This document shows, one piece after another, positions 42,778 to 53,800 of a DNA stretch of 64,000 nt. The position numbers and the translations under genes were made by a program. The DNA lies in contig CAMCMP010000009.1 of NCBI GenBank assembly GCA_945876095.1, forward strand, positions 51,202-115,201, written 5' to 3'. The notes beneath the pieces were generated by a model. It did no database searches. It saw nothing but the letters and a program-made list of their open reading frames with translations, and had not been told where the DNA came from. The stretch is from Chitinophaga pinensis (GTDB lineage Bacteria > Bacteroidota > Bacteroidia > Chitinophagales > Chitinophagaceae). Within the stretch, counting starts at the first letter, position 1. Each line of letters begins with the position of its first letter.

Positions 42778-45700
42778 ATGAGAGAGCGAAAAAAAATCCT
42801 ACTTAGCAGTATAGCGATTGCTTGCTTGTTATTAGTTGGCTTTTATGCTTATCGATCTACATTATCTAATTTAGTGACAGGTTCATTGGGTCAAAAATTA
42901 ATAAATAATAGTAGCTCTACTATTGTTGCATCTATCTATCCAGCCAATTCTGCCAAGACGATTAATAAAAAATATCGGGTACTATCTGAGCGCGAAAAAT
43001 ATGAATTGTATTTACATCAACACCCTTACAAAAATAGGGTGCGCGACATCGATGACGGTGAGGTAGAAACAGAACTAGCAGAAAATAGAGAAGAAAAAAA
43101 GGAAAGAGAAGAAGAAAGCGAAAATCGGCCAGATCGGCCAGACCTAGCCTATGAGCAGGACTTTTTGAGAACCATGAATCCTAGTTTAAAAAGACCTACA
43201 TCTGAAGTTTTGCCTAGTATCATTAAAAGAAATAATAATTATGGTGCCAAAGCCACTACTTTGCCTGGAGACAATTCTAGTGCTGCTACTAATTGGACTG
43301 AGTTGGGGCCTAATAATGTAGGAGGTCGTACAAGGGCATTGGCCTGGGATCCTACTACTGCTAATAAAGTTTGGGCAGGTGGTGCAAGCGGAGGTCTTTG
43401 GTATAATACGAATATTACGGATGCCAATTCGGGTTGGGTAAAAGTGAATGATTTTTGGTCAACGTTATCTGTAACAAAAATTGCCTTTGACCCCACCAAT
43501 GCCAATGTTGCCTATGTGGCTACAGGAGAAGGCTTTGGTGTAGGGGCATCTATTGGTGCCGGAATTTGGAAAACTACAAATGGAGGTAGTACCTGGAGTC
43601 AAATTTCCTCTACTGCTAATATGCGGTATATGAATGATTTAATCGTTCGAAGAGAAAGTATTTCAGGTAGCTTTATTGGTGTGATTTATGCTTCTGTTGA
43701 CATAGGGAACTATAATGATAAATGGTTTGATGAATTTGGCCAGGGTTTGTATCGCTCTACAGATTTTGGGGCTTCTTGGACACAGGTAATGCCGATTGCT
43801 GCAAATAATGCCAATTATGTACCTGCATCCATTAGTGTGAGTGCTTCCAACAGAATATGGGTAGGAACTAAATCAAATAATTACAGTGGAACTGACCAAG
43901 GTGGTGGACGTGTATATTATTCTGATAATGGAACTACTTGGACCCTTTCTAATACACTTACAAATGCAACCAATGGCAGGGTTACTGTAGCTTGTGCTCC
44001 TTCGGATGCAAATTATATTTACAGTTTTATGGGAAATAAAACTGCTACTGGTACTGGAACCCCAATCATTGTTCTTCGCAAATCAACTGATAATGGGGTT
44101 AGTTGGTCAAGCATGACTCTTCCAGTAGATAACGATACAGAAATTAGTGCAGATGATTTTACTCGCGGTCAATCTTGGTATGACCAAGCACTTTCAGTAG
44201 ATCCAAATAATCCGCAAAATATCATCATTGGTGGGATTGATTTATTTGGTTCCGTAGATGCAGGAGCTAGTTGGGGCCAAATTGGCAAGTGGTGGGATTG
44301 GTCTGGACTTAATTGTTCCGTTGTACATGCAGATCAACATGCTATTTGCTTTAAACCGGGTTCTTCCACTACAGTAATTTTTGGAAACGATGGAGGAGTT
44401 TTTTATTCTTCCAACATTGCTTCTTCAGCTACTACTAAAAATATTTTAGCTCGCAATAAAAATTATAATGTTACTCAGTTTTATTCCACTGCCATACATC
44501 CTACAGCTGGTAACAATTATCACCTAGCGGGTGCGCAGGATAATGGTACCCAACAATTTAATTCAGCCAGTTCAAATTCTACTCGTCAAGTGTATGGTGG
44601 AGATGGGGGTTATTGTTTTATAGATCAAGTAAACCCTAATTATCAAGTAGTGAGTTATGTAAACAATAATTTTTTCTTGTATTATCCTAATAGCAACGGG
44701 GATACCACTTTAATGGATTTGATAGCGAGTGATAATACAGGTAGCTTTATTAACCCTGCTTGTTATGACAATAACCGACATGTGCTTTATACTTATAAAT
44801 CAAGTGATCCTACTACTGGAGGAAGCATCTATCGTGTAAAAAATATTACGAGCGCTCCTAATATACTTTTAGATAGTTTAAATGTTACCAATTTAACTGC
44901 AGGTGCTACTGCATTTAAAGTTTCACCCTATACAACCTCTTCTACTACTTTATTTATTGGTACTGCCTCTGGAAAACTTATTAAATTAATTAATGCGAAT
45001 GGTAGCTCTCCAACGGAAACAGATATTACTGGTACATTGCCTACAGGTTCTATTTCATGTATTGAAATTGGAAGTACTGAAAATGAATTGTTAGTAACAT
45101 TTTTTAATTACGGATTGGCAAGTAAAATTTATTACAGTTCCAATGGAGGTACTACATGGGTTAGCAAGATGGGCGATTTTCCAGATATGCCAGTTAGATG
45201 GGCTATGTTCAATCCAAATCACGTATCTACTGAAGTAATATTGGCGACTGAATTAGGTATTTATGGCACCACTAATTTCAGTAATACCTCTCCTACTTGG
45301 GCTGCTAAAAATACTGGATTTTCCAATGTAAGAACAGATATGTTACAAATTAGAAGTTCAGACAAAATGGTAATTGCCGCTACTTTCGGAAGAGGTCTTT
45401 ATTCTTCTATGGGATTCTCTGAATCTTCTCCTACTATAACTTCTTTTACTCCTACTTCTGCTGCTGCAGGTGCAACTGTAACTATTACTGGTACTAATTT
45501 AACGGGTGCTACAGCAGTTAGTTTTGGAGGTACTGCGGCTGTTTCTTTTACTGTGGTAAATAGTACAACTATTACAGCAGTAGTTGGATCAGGAACCAGC
45601 GGTACTCTTAGTGTGACCACTCCTTTGGGTATCGCTACTAAAACAGGCTTCACCCTTATTTCTGCTAACACTCCTACCATTACAGCGTTTACTCCAACGA

Positions 45701-47091
45701 GTTCAAGAAGCGCAGAAACTGTAACTATTACTGGAACAAATTTTACGGGTACTACAGCAGTTAGTTTTGGAGGTACTGCGGCTACCTCCTTCACTGTATT
45801 AAGTAGTACTTCTATTGCAGCAGTCGTTGGAAACGGAACTAGCGGAAGCGTAAGTATTACAACAGGTGTAGGAACCGCAAGCATAGCAGGGTTTGTTTAC
45901 ATTCAACCTTTAGCGGCAACTGTAACTGCTCAACCTACTTGTACTTTAGCAACAGGTACTATTACGGTTAGCTCACCTACAACAGGGTTGACATTTAGTA
46001 TAGATGGATTAACATATTCTAATACTACTGGAGTATTTACTGGAGTTGTAGCCGGAACTTATAGTGTTACTTCTAAAAGTTCAAGTAATATTGTTAGTCC
46101 TGCTGTTAGTGTAATAGTTTTATCTCAACCACCAATACCAGCAACACCCACTGCCAGTGTTACGGTTCAACCAAGTTGTAGCATTGCTACTGGAACAATT
46201 AAAGTAAGTTCATCCACAACGAGTTTGACATTTAGTATTAATGGTTCTAATTATGATAATACTTCGGGTATATTTACTGGAGTTGTTGTGGGAACTTATA
46301 GTGTAACTTCTAAGTACACTGGTGGATGCGTAAGTACTGGCACTAGTTTAACTGTTACGCCACAACCCGCAGTACCTTCTGTTCCCATCATCACTGCTGC
46401 ATCTGCTACTACATTTTGTTTAGGAGGCTCAGTTATATTAAGTAGTAATGCAACTACAGGAAACCAATGGTATAAAGATAAAGTCCTAATTGCAGGAGCA
46501 ACGAATGCTACCTTTACAGCTTCAGATGCTGGATCTTATAGTGATTCGGTAACTAATTCAGTAGGTTGTAAAACGGGTTCTCTTTCAACTGTAGTGGCTT
46601 TAAAATCTTCTTTATCTAAACCTGTAATAAGCTGGAATGGATCAAATTTGTCGACCAATTCAACAGCAACTTCTTTCCAATGGTTTCTAAATAATGTTTC
46701 TTTATTTGGTGCAACAACGGTAAGTTATAAACCTACCGCTATTGGTTCGTATAAAATTCAGATCACCAATGCAGAGGGTTGTAATACAATCAGTGATAGT
46801 TTTAATTTGGTAGTTACTGCTCTTAATAATCCAGCAACTACTATTGTCAATAATTTGGCTAGTGTATTTCCAAATCCTGCTTCTCCTGTTTTACTTGTCA
46901 AGTTTAGAGATGTTCCGAATACAACGATAGATATTCGTTTAGTAACCAATGACGGAAGAACTATTAAATTTGTGAAAACAAAAGATAAATTAACAACTAT
47001 TCCAATTAATAATGTTCCTTCTGGCAATTATTTTATAAGAATTACAGGTAATAATTATAATCAAACAGAAGGTGTAATCATTAGTAAATAA
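42778..47091 (+). CDS. Surface protein with BNR/sortilin-like repeats, IPT, Ig-like and T9SS type A domains
   Basis: The 1,437-residue protein has an N-terminal hydrophobic segment (about 8-25), a charged linker rich in Glu/Arg (about 75-125), and a beta-propeller region with BNR/Asp-box and sortilin-like motifs (about 170-875; for example TNGGSTWSQI, SNGGTTWVSK). Two IPT/TIG domains follow (about 882-960 and 964-1040), then two related repeats (about 1042-1195, each with QPxCxxATGTI). Next come two Ig-like domains (about 1200-1350). The T9SS type A sorting domain (about 1361-1437) begins with VFPNPA and ends EGVIISK. It is probably secreted or surface-attached through T9SS. Ligand or substrate is unknown. 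Confidence 0.88.
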   Translation: MRERKKILLSSIAIACLLLVGFYAYRSTLSNLVTGSLGQKLINNSSSTIVASIYPANSAKTINKKYRVLSEREKYELYLHQHPYKNRVRDIDDGEVETELAENREEKKEREEESENRPDRPDLAYEQDFLRTMNPSLKRPTSEVLPSIIKRNNNYGAKATTLPGDNSSAATNWTELGPNNVGGRTRALAWDPTTANKVWAGGASGGLWYNTNITDANSGWVKVNDFWSTLSVTKIAFDPTNANVAYVATGEGFGVGASIGAGIWKTTNGGSTWSQISSTANMRYMNDLIVRRESISGSFIGVIYASVDIGNYNDKWFDEFGQGLYRSTDFGASWTQVMPIAANNANYVPASISVSASNRIWVGTKSNNYSGTDQGGGRVYYSDNGTTWTLSNTLTNATNGRVTVACAPSDANYIYSFMGNKTATGTGTPIIVLRKSTDNGVSWSSMTLPVDNDTEISADDFTRGQSWYDQALSVDPNNPQNIIIGGIDLFGSVDAGASWGQIGKWWDWSGLNCSVVHADQHAICFKPGSSTTVIFGNDGGVFYSSNIASSATTKNILARNKNYNVTQFYSTAIHPTAGNNYHLAGAQDNGTQQFNSASSNSTRQVYGGDGGYCFIDQVNPNYQVVSYVNNNFFLYYPNSNGDTTLMDLIASDNTGSFINPACYDNNRHVLYTYKSSDPTTGGSIYRVKNITSAPNILLDSLNVTNLTAGATAFKVSPYTTSSTTLFIGTASGKLIKLINANGSSPTETDITGTLPTGSISCIEIGSTENELLVTFFNYGLASKIYYSSNGGTTWVSKMGDFPDMPVRWAMFNPNHVSTEVILATELGIYGTTNFSNTSPTWAAKNTGFSNVRTDMLQIRSSDKMVIAATFGRGLYSSMGFSESSPTITSFTPTSAAAGATVTITGTNLTGATAVSFGGTAAVSFTVVNSTTITAVVGSGTSGTLSVTTPLGIATKTGFTLISANTPTITAFTPTSSRSAETVTITGTNFTGTTAVSFGGTAATSFTVLSSTSIAAVVGNGTSGSVSITTGVGTASIAGFVYIQPLAATVTAQPTCTLATGTITVSSPTTGLTFSIDGLTYSNTTGVFTGVVAGTYSVTSKSSSNIVSPAVSVIVLSQPPIPATPTASVTVQPSCSIATGTIKVSSSTTSLTFSINGSNYDNTSGIFTGVVVGTYSVTSKYTGGCVSTGTSLTVTPQPAVPSVPIITAASATTFCLGGSVILSSNATTGNQWYKDKVLIAGATNATFTASDAGSYSDSVTNSVGCKTGSLSTVVALKSSLSKPVISWNGSNLSTNSTATSFQWFLNNVSLFGATTVSYKPTAIGSYKIQITNAEGCNTISDSFNLVVTALNNPATTIVNNLASVFPNPASPVLLVKFRDVPNTTIDIRLVTNDGRTIKFVKTKDKLTTIPINNVPSGNYFIRITGNNYNQTEGVIISK

Positions 47092-47100
47092 TCTATTTAT

Positions 47101-47520
47101 ATGAAAAAAATAATCGCTTTTCTTCCAATTTTAGTCGGTTCTTTTATTTCTTGTTCTAAGTCTTCTGATGGAGGAGGAACTACTCCAACTCCCCCATCGA
47201 CTCCAACTGAAACGCCTGTAGCATTTACTATAAATGCTTCTAATAACAGTGTTTCATTGACTAACGGATATGCAGTAACTGTAACTCTTACTTCAATAAT
47301 GCCATCTTCAAAAGGCATCACAATTGAAACAACTTTAGTTGATCAAACAAATAGTGCCAATATTGCTCAAAGTGCTGCTGTTACTGGTACTGCAGCGATA
47401 AATAATATTCAGTTTATAAATCTTCCCCAACAACATTGGTGTACTGCTACCGTTAAGGTTTCTTCGGTGGCAACTCCTTCTAATAGTGCATCACAGAGTT
47501 TTACAGTAGTATACAAGTAA
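47101..47520 (+). CDS. Small lipoprotein with Ser/Thr/Pro linker
   Basis: The 139-residue protein has a lipobox ISC (Cys18) and a linker rich in Gly, Thr and Pro (about 22-40). A beta-sandwich-like domain of about 95 residues follows (VAFTINASNNSVSLTNGYAV...). It resembles a small carbohydrate- or surface-binding lipoprotein, but no family is recognised. It starts 9 bases after the large T9SS protein and is followed by a hairpin, so it is the last gene of that unit. Confidence 0.62.
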   Translation: MKKIIAFLPILVGSFISCSKSSDGGGTTPTPPSTPTETPVAFTINASNNSVSLTNGYAVTVTLTSIMPSSKGITIETTLVDQTNSANIAQSAAVTGTAAINNIQFINLPQQHWCTATVKVSSVATPSNSASQSFTVVYK

Positions 47521-47537
47521 TAATATTTTTAATTCAG

Positions 47538-47570
47538 GGAGGAGGTAATATTAGATTACCTCCTCCTTGG
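47538..47570 (+). terminator. Hairpin terminator after the surface-protein unit
   Basis: GGAGGAGGTAAT (47538-47549) pairs perfectly with 47555-47566 around a 5-base loop. It lies 18 bases after the lipoprotein stop. The following T-run is weak (TTGG), so termination strength is uncertain. Confidence 0.6.
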
Positions 47571-47618
47571 ATTCTCTTATTTTAAATTAGGATTTATATA
47601 ACTTGAATCTTAACTAGT

Positions 47619-48306
47619 TAGTCGTCCTTCAAAAAATAGTGATTGTCCAGAGTTAACTGTATAGGTCTGAAATTCCATCCGGAATAGAGTGCTTTTACTT
47701 TTTTGCCTTGATGCAAAAAAGTAACAAAAAAAATCAAGCCTGCGAATAAAAAGGCTGAAATTTTAAATATCAGCCTAAAATCAAGGAACTCGCGGGTAGA
47801 GTAAGTTACTTTAAATGACTTGCTCGCTCAAACAGCCTTGATTTTTTAACGCCTGATATTTAAAATTTCTAGCACTTTTTATTCGAGGGCGTCAAATAGA
47901 ATATCTAGTATATATTAATAAGAAATTAAAACACTTCGTTACTTTGAAAGGTATGCCTCCGCCGCGGCGGATTGATTTTTTAACGTGTGATATTTAAAAT
48001 TTCTAGCAATTTTATTCGAGGGCGTCAAATAGAATATCTAGTATTTATTAATAAGAAATTAAATCACTGCGTTACTTTAAAGGTATGCCTCCGCCGCGGC
48101 GGATTGATTTTTTAACGTCTGATATTTAAAATTTCTAGCAATTTTATTCGAGGGCGTTAATTAGAATTTTGACTATTTATTAATAAGAAATTAAAACACT
48201 GCGTTACTTTGAAAGGTATGCCTCCGCCGCGGAGGATTGATTTTTTAACGGCTGACATTTAAAATTTCTAGCACTTTTTATTCGAGGGCGTCAATTAGAA
48301 TTTTGA
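47619..48306. repeat. Dispersed palindromic repeat, copy C, with four tandem modules
   Basis: The left end TAGTCGTCCTTCAAAAAA resembles the copy B terminus. The small hairpin is at 47697-47722. The long hairpin pairs 47744-47753 with 47875-47884, the 13-mer AAATTTTAAATAT (47758-47770) exactly with 47856-47868, and GCGGGTA (47792-47798) with TGCTCGC (47821-47827). The right-hand module recurs with GTTACTTT at 47805, 47938, 48071 and 48203, a spacing of 132-133 bases. The three later modules carry CCGCCGCGGCGG or a one-base variant. The array ends inside the stop region of nagA. No other gene is seen in the 770-base gap. Confidence 0.88.
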
Positions 48307-49487
48307 TAAATAATTTTTCCGTTGATCATGGTCATCGAAACATTGATATTTTTATCAAAAATTATTATATCTGCATCCTTCCCTACTGTTAACGTTCCTT
48401 TTTTATCAAGTACTCCTAATATTCTGGCAGGGGTTGCTGATATCATTTTAATAGCATCCTCTAGAGGTACCTCAGCTAAATTTATCATTGATCTTACCAA
48501 TCGATCTGCTGTCGCTATACTTCCAGCAAAAGCAGTACGATCGGGTAGTTTTGCTACTCCATCTTCGATGATTACTTTTAACCCATTATCGATACTTCCT
48601 AAAATACTTTCACTAACATTGGTTCCTGCTGGTCTAATTGCATCTGTTATCAATGCTGTACGATCAGCCCCTTTAATTTTATAAACCAATTTTAGTAATG
48701 GAGCAGGAAGATGAACACCATCTGCAATAATTTCAACATCCATATCATCAATGATAAAAGCACTTTCCACTACACCAGCAAATCGAAATGAATTTCGCCT
48801 TGTCACACCCGACATAGCTGAATATAAATGGGTAGCTAGGGTATAACCATTTTCAAATGCTTGTATAACTTCATCATAAACAGCATCTGTATGCGCTAAA
48901 GCTGGAAGTACTCCTTTTGATTTGACATATTTTCCAAATTCAATGGCACCTTTTAGTTCAGGTGCAGCGCTCCATCTTCTTATGCAGGAAAACTTTGATA
49001 ATATTTCTTCATACTCTTCTGGTAAAGGATCCCTAATATACCTTGGGTCTTGCGCTCCCTTCTGATTCATAGAGATATAAGGTCCTTCTAGATGCATTCC
49101 AAGAAATTGAGCACCTTTATCATTATTTCTATTAGCATTCTCATAAACTCCTAAAATTTGAAGCATTGCCTCTTTGGTACTAGTGAGTGTAGTAGGTAAC
49201 ATGGAAGTGGTGCCAAATTTAGCATGTGTTTCTGCAATTTTTAAAAACGCATTCTCATTGCCATCCATAAAATCATGACCTCCCCCACCGTGCACATGAA
49301 TATCAATGAAGCCAGGTGAAATAAATTTCCCCTGTGCATCAATTTCTATACAATTGGCAACTTCAATATTTCCATTGCTGATTGCTTCAATTCTATTGGA
49401 TTGAATTAGAATGGTCCCACCATCAATAATTTTATCAGGGGTTATAATTTTTCCGTTGAATATTTTTATTATTTGATTCTCCCCCAT
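48291..49487 (-). CDS. nagA: N-acetylglucosamine-6-phosphate deacetylase
   Basis: NagA removes acetate from GlcNAc-6-phosphate during amino-sugar use or cell-wall recycling. The 398-residue amidohydrolase has the metal motif IDIHVHGGGG (His64, His66), the catalytic Glu in HLEGPYI (about 132), later histidines (ALAHTDA, ATHLYSAM) and the catalytic Asp in LITDAIRPAG. The last codons and stop overlap the end of repeat copy C. A predicted acyltransferase gene lies upstream on the same strand. Confidence 0.93.
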   Translation of the reverse strand: MGENQIIKIFNGKIITPDKIIDGGTILIQSNRIEAISNGNIEVANCIEIDAQGKFISPGFIDIHVHGGGGHDFMDGNENAFLKIAETHAKFGTTSMLPTTLTSTKEAMLQILGVYENANRNNDKGAQFLGMHLEGPYISMNQKGAQDPRYIRDPLPEEYEEILSKFSCIRRWSAAPELKGAIEFGKYVKSKGVLPALAHTDAVYDEVIQAFENGYTLATHLYSAMSGVTRRNSFRFAGVVESAFIIDDMDVEIIADGVHLPAPLLKLVYKIKGADRTALITDAIRPAGTNVSESILGSIDNGLKVIIEDGVAKLPDRTAFAGSIATADRLVRSMINLAEVPLEDAIKMISATPARILGVLDKKGTLTVGKDADIIIFDKNINVSMTMINGKIIYQNSN

Positions 49488-49600
49488 GGTTACTGATTGC
49501 TATCAATTGAATTAGATTTTTTATTTAAAAAAACAAAAATAAAATATCAGCTTTTTTCAATCGTTCGATTTGTATTATTTTATAAAAGAATAATTGTAAA

Positions 49601-50797
49601 TTAAATTTTAATAAAGATTTTTTTCTTATACATCCAATTAAGAATTAGCCAAAGTATAAACAGTGTAATACCTCCACTTACTAAAGTTGCACAAGGATTA
49701 CCTAAAATTTTATCAAAATTTTTTCCAAAGTGAATAAAAAGCGACTTTCGGATTAATGATCTAAAACCTGCGTCAGCCATTACATAGGCGGCTATTGAGT
49801 TAGCACCAATCACCATTAAAAAATAGGACCATTTCCTTTTTCCTGCTACATCGACAATACTAAAAAAAAATGCTAGAAATAAAAAGCAGATGCCCCCGCT
49901 AAATATAGTCCAGGCTGGAGTCCAAATGCGTTTAATAATAGGATTAATGCCTGTGATATGTAATACAAATCCAACTAATAAAAGAGCAAGCCCCATTTTT
50001 ATAAAGAAATTTAATTTTTCTTTAGATGTTTTGGACGAATGTAATTGGTTACCTGCTAGCAGACCTAAAATCATGGTGCCTAAAGTAGGAATAAAGCTAA
50101 GGGTAGAATATCCTCCACCGTTATTTGTAAAGGGTGCTTTTCTTGGGAATAAGTTTAAAAACCATTTATCAAATTCCCAAGCTAGATTGGTGTTTTTATT
50201 CCAGTGTGCAGCAAAACCAGTTAGGTTATGTCCCCAATCTGCCGTTACTCCAGCTGCTGCATAATCAAAGTCTGAGCCAGGAAGTGGATACAATGCAAAG
50301 GCAAGCCAATAACCTACTAAAATTACAATCAACGAGATAATTTGTACCCTCTGAGAACTAAATCCAATTAATACCAAAAATGTATATCCTAAACCTATTT
50401 GAGTCAATGTATCTTCAAATGTAAAATTGGTTTGGCTTGCATACATCGATCTTAAAAATATGCCTAATAATATAAGAATAAATGAACGAGTAATAGTATG
50501 TCCCATCAAGCTTCCGAAACTTGCACCTTTATTTTTTCGACTCTCAAGAGAATAAGGTAATACTACCCCTACTAAAAATGTAAAGGAAGGTTGAATCATA
50601 TCGTGTAATACAAGCCAAGTCCATTCAACGTGACTTTGTTGCATATCCATAAAGCTCCAAAATGGATTTCCAGGTATGGCTTCTGATACTGAGGAAAAGG
50701 AAAGTATTTCAGCCATCATTAATAACATAACAAAACCACGGTAAACATCTACTGATGCTACCCTATTAAGTGATGAAGAGTTGGTAACATTTTCCAT
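49601..50797 (-). CDS. HGSNAT/DUF5009-like membrane acyltransferase
   Basis: This 398-residue membrane protein has about ten helices. It starts NRVASVDVYRGFVMLLMM, the signature of the heparan-alpha-glucosaminide N-acetyltransferase-like (DUF5009) family. His in VLHDMIQPSFTFLVG near 85 lies where the acetyl-accepting His is expected. YRGF, IGANSIAAYVMAD and the C-terminal helices also fit. It probably transfers acetyl groups to amino sugars across the inner membrane. Its location 113 bases upstream of nagA fits a link with N-acetylglucosamine metabolism (inference). Confidence 0.8.
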   Translation of the reverse strand: MENVTNSSSLNRVASVDVYRGFVMLLMMAEILSFSSVSEAIPGNPFWSFMDMQQSHVEWTWLVLHDMIQPSFTFLVGVVLPYSLESRKNKGASFGSLMGHTITRSFILILLGIFLRSMYASQTNFTFEDTLTQIGLGYTFLVLIGFSSQRVQIISLIVILVGYWLAFALYPLPGSDFDYAAAGVTADWGHNLTGFAAHWNKNTNLAWEFDKWFLNLFPRKAPFTNNGGGYSTLSFIPTLGTMILGLLAGNQLHSSKTSKEKLNFFIKMGLALLLVGFVLHITGINPIIKRIWTPAWTIFSGGICFLFLAFFFSIVDVAGKRKWSYFLMVIGANSIAAYVMADAGFRSLIRKSLFIHFGKNFDKILGNPCATLVSGGITLFILWLILNWMYKKKIFIKI

Positions 50798-50884
50798 TTT
50801 TAGATAGTTTTTATATTATTGTTATAAAGAAGTCAAAATATGTAAATGGTCAACTTTATATTTGAGGTAATTATTCAATTTGTA

Positions 50885-53800
50885 TTATTTAACTAAAATA
50901 AATACTTCTTGTTTTTTAATGCGTTTCCCTTGCATATCAATACCAGAAACATCCATAATATAAGCATCTGCATTAAGAGGAACTCCATTTCGGGTCCCAT
51001 CCCATTTATCATTCATATTGTTGGTAATAAATATTTGGCGATTGTTCTTATCAGCAATTCTAAAATATTCTATATATTTAATTCCAACATATACTGGCTG
51101 ATAGAAATCGTTTATTCCATCCCCGTTGGGAGAAAATGCGGTAGGTGAATAAATTTGACTTATCGGTAGTGACCAAACTTCTTGTTTATCAATATTAATA
51201 CATCCAGAAGAGTCTTTAATAGTAATAGAATAGATTACTTTTCCTGAATCAATACTGGTAGTAGGATTCTTTATTTTAGAATCATTCAGACCCGTAAAAG
51301 GGTACCAATTATAATTGACTCCTCCATTAAAGGCATTTAGTTGCCTAGGTTCAAATTTGACAGCATGAACAATTGGATAAATTAAATTATTTCTAGGGTG
51401 TACTATAGTGTAGTTGACAATTGTATCTGTATATAAGAATGGACAAGTTGCACTATATGCTCTTAGTTTAATTTTATACGCACCATATTGATTATAGGTA
51501 TGCACTGGATTTTTTAAATTACTAATCGCTGTGGAGTCACCAAAATTCCAAATGACTTGCCCTATACTGTCAGGTAGATATTTTGTTAAAGAATTACCAA
51601 ACATATTTACCGGAAATCCTTGACAACTGTCTTTAATAGAAAATTGTGCCAATGGATTTCCGTAAACCATAAATGATTTAGAGATCGTATCTGATACACA
51701 ACTACTATCAGCTGAAACAGTAAGGGATATTTTTTTCTGACCAGGAGTTTTAAATAAATAAATAGGCGCTACATATTTATTGGTTACTATTGTAGTGTCA
51801 CCAAAATTCCAAGTGAATTTAGTGAATTTTGAACTACCAAATCCTAGAGAAGAACTATTAATAGGTATTGATTGTAAAGTATAACAGGTATCATTAATTG
51901 TAAATGACGCAGTAGGTTTACCATAGTTAGTTACATATTGATAAACAGTATCTGAAGCACATCCTTTGGTATCGGTAATAGCATGTAAAATTTTATATTT
52001 ACCCGGTTGAGTGAAAATCTGATCTACAATACTTGCATCTTTTAAAATCAAGGAATTTAAGGGACTATACCAATAATTATGTACAATATTAAATAAGCCC
52101 TTAGTGGTATCCACTAAATGAATTGATAGATTTCCTGTACAAGCATTTGCTGTATCAACCTTAAAACCAATTTTAGGGTAGTTCATAACCAAATTGGCAA
52201 TAGGGATTTGTATAAACCCACAATTATTACCAAATTTTAAATTGTAAGCACCAACATCGCTGCTATTAAAAGAAGGAATAAATAGTTTGTCTTTGTTAAA
52301 GTTTAGTAGCTGACCATCTTTGTACCAGCTGTAGGTTGATGTATCATCATTATTCAGTAAGCTTGTTTTATTATAAGTTAAAGAAATACTTGATCCATGA
52401 CAGATTGTATCTGATGTAGCTACTTGGGTTGAAATTGGTGCTACCCTATCTATTAATTTAATGGTAGATGTAGCAATGAGTCCGCAATTATTTTTAACGG
52501 TAGCATAATATTTTCCATTATTGTTAGTGGTAAAATTGCGAAATAGCAATGAGTCATTCGTTTGACCAATGATAGGTAGGTCATTTTTATACCATTGGAA
52601 AGTAGTAGGTAATATTGAATAAATCGATGGTTTTAAAGTGATAGCTGTTAAGTCACAGATCTTTAAAGAATCAGCAAATGGTATTGTTTCAAGGGGTATA
52701 TTCGCCATTTTCAACTCCATTGAATTAGACAACATATTTCCACATTGATTTTGAATGAGCACCTTGTAAAATCCTGTTTGTGCTTTTTGCAAATTCGCTA
52801 TTTTGTAAACTGAATCTATTCCATTGGGTATAATTTGATCAGAAAAATACCATTGATATCCAAATTGTTGATTGGGATTACGTCTTACTTGCAAACCAAT
52901 TTCAACGGCTCCACCTTCACATATATTTAAATTGGTAGGCTGTTGAGAAATGAAAGGTGATCCATTTACATAGATAATTTTTGAAGCATTTCCTACACAT
53001 CCTTTTGAAGAAATAGCAGAAAGTTCAACATTGAAAATATTAGAAGTATTGTAAGAGTGCTGAACATTTGAGAGACTACTAGATGCGCCATCTCCAAAAT
53101 TCCAATTAATAAGTGGGGTCGAATTATCAGCCAATTGAATAATGCTATTAAAATTGAAACTATTTCCATTAAAACATTGACTTATAGGAGTAGTCGCTTG
53201 TATTTGCAAAATTGGTTTTGGATTAATTTGCAATGAAGTAATAACACTTTGAATGACTCCACATTGATTAGAAATATTTACTTGATATTGAGCTTGATCA
53301 GAGGTGGTTGTATTATTAATACTATAATTACTGGCGTTTGCTCCAGGAATTTGAACGTTATTTTTTAGCCATTGATAATTGTTTACTAATTGATCAGGAT
53401 TTGAAATAACCACCGCATTGTCAAAAGTACTTCCTTCGCAAACAACACCAGAAATAGGCTGGGTTGTTATTGAGGGAACACCCTTTACCGTTAATTCAAA
53501 CAAATCTATTTGAGTAGCCCCACAGCTATTTTTTGCAAAAATGGAATAATTACCTGCGTCTGTCTTTGCTATATTTTGATTTTGTAAATTAATAGTATTT
53601 GTACTTGTGTAATTTAGATTTATATTGTTTAGTCTCCAATTGAATGTTGTGCTATTATCTAAATTATTCAACTGTCCTGTTAGGTCAACATTCAATAAGC
53701 TACCAACACAAATCGTTTTATTAGCTATCTGGGAATTTAAATTAATTAATTCTTTGACTGTTAATTGTATCGTATTTGAAGTAACTGAATTGTTACATCC

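Noticed and set aside
45399..45884. Minus-strand ORF of 161 codons within the T9SS surface protein
   Set aside because: It is an antisense shadow of the repetitive IPT domains; its low-complexity Val/Pro/Leu composition is not protein-like.
47938..48290. CRISPR array as an explanation for the regular repeats
   Set aside because: The period is 133 bp with the whole unit repeated; there are no unique spacers of 25-40 bases and no cas genes.
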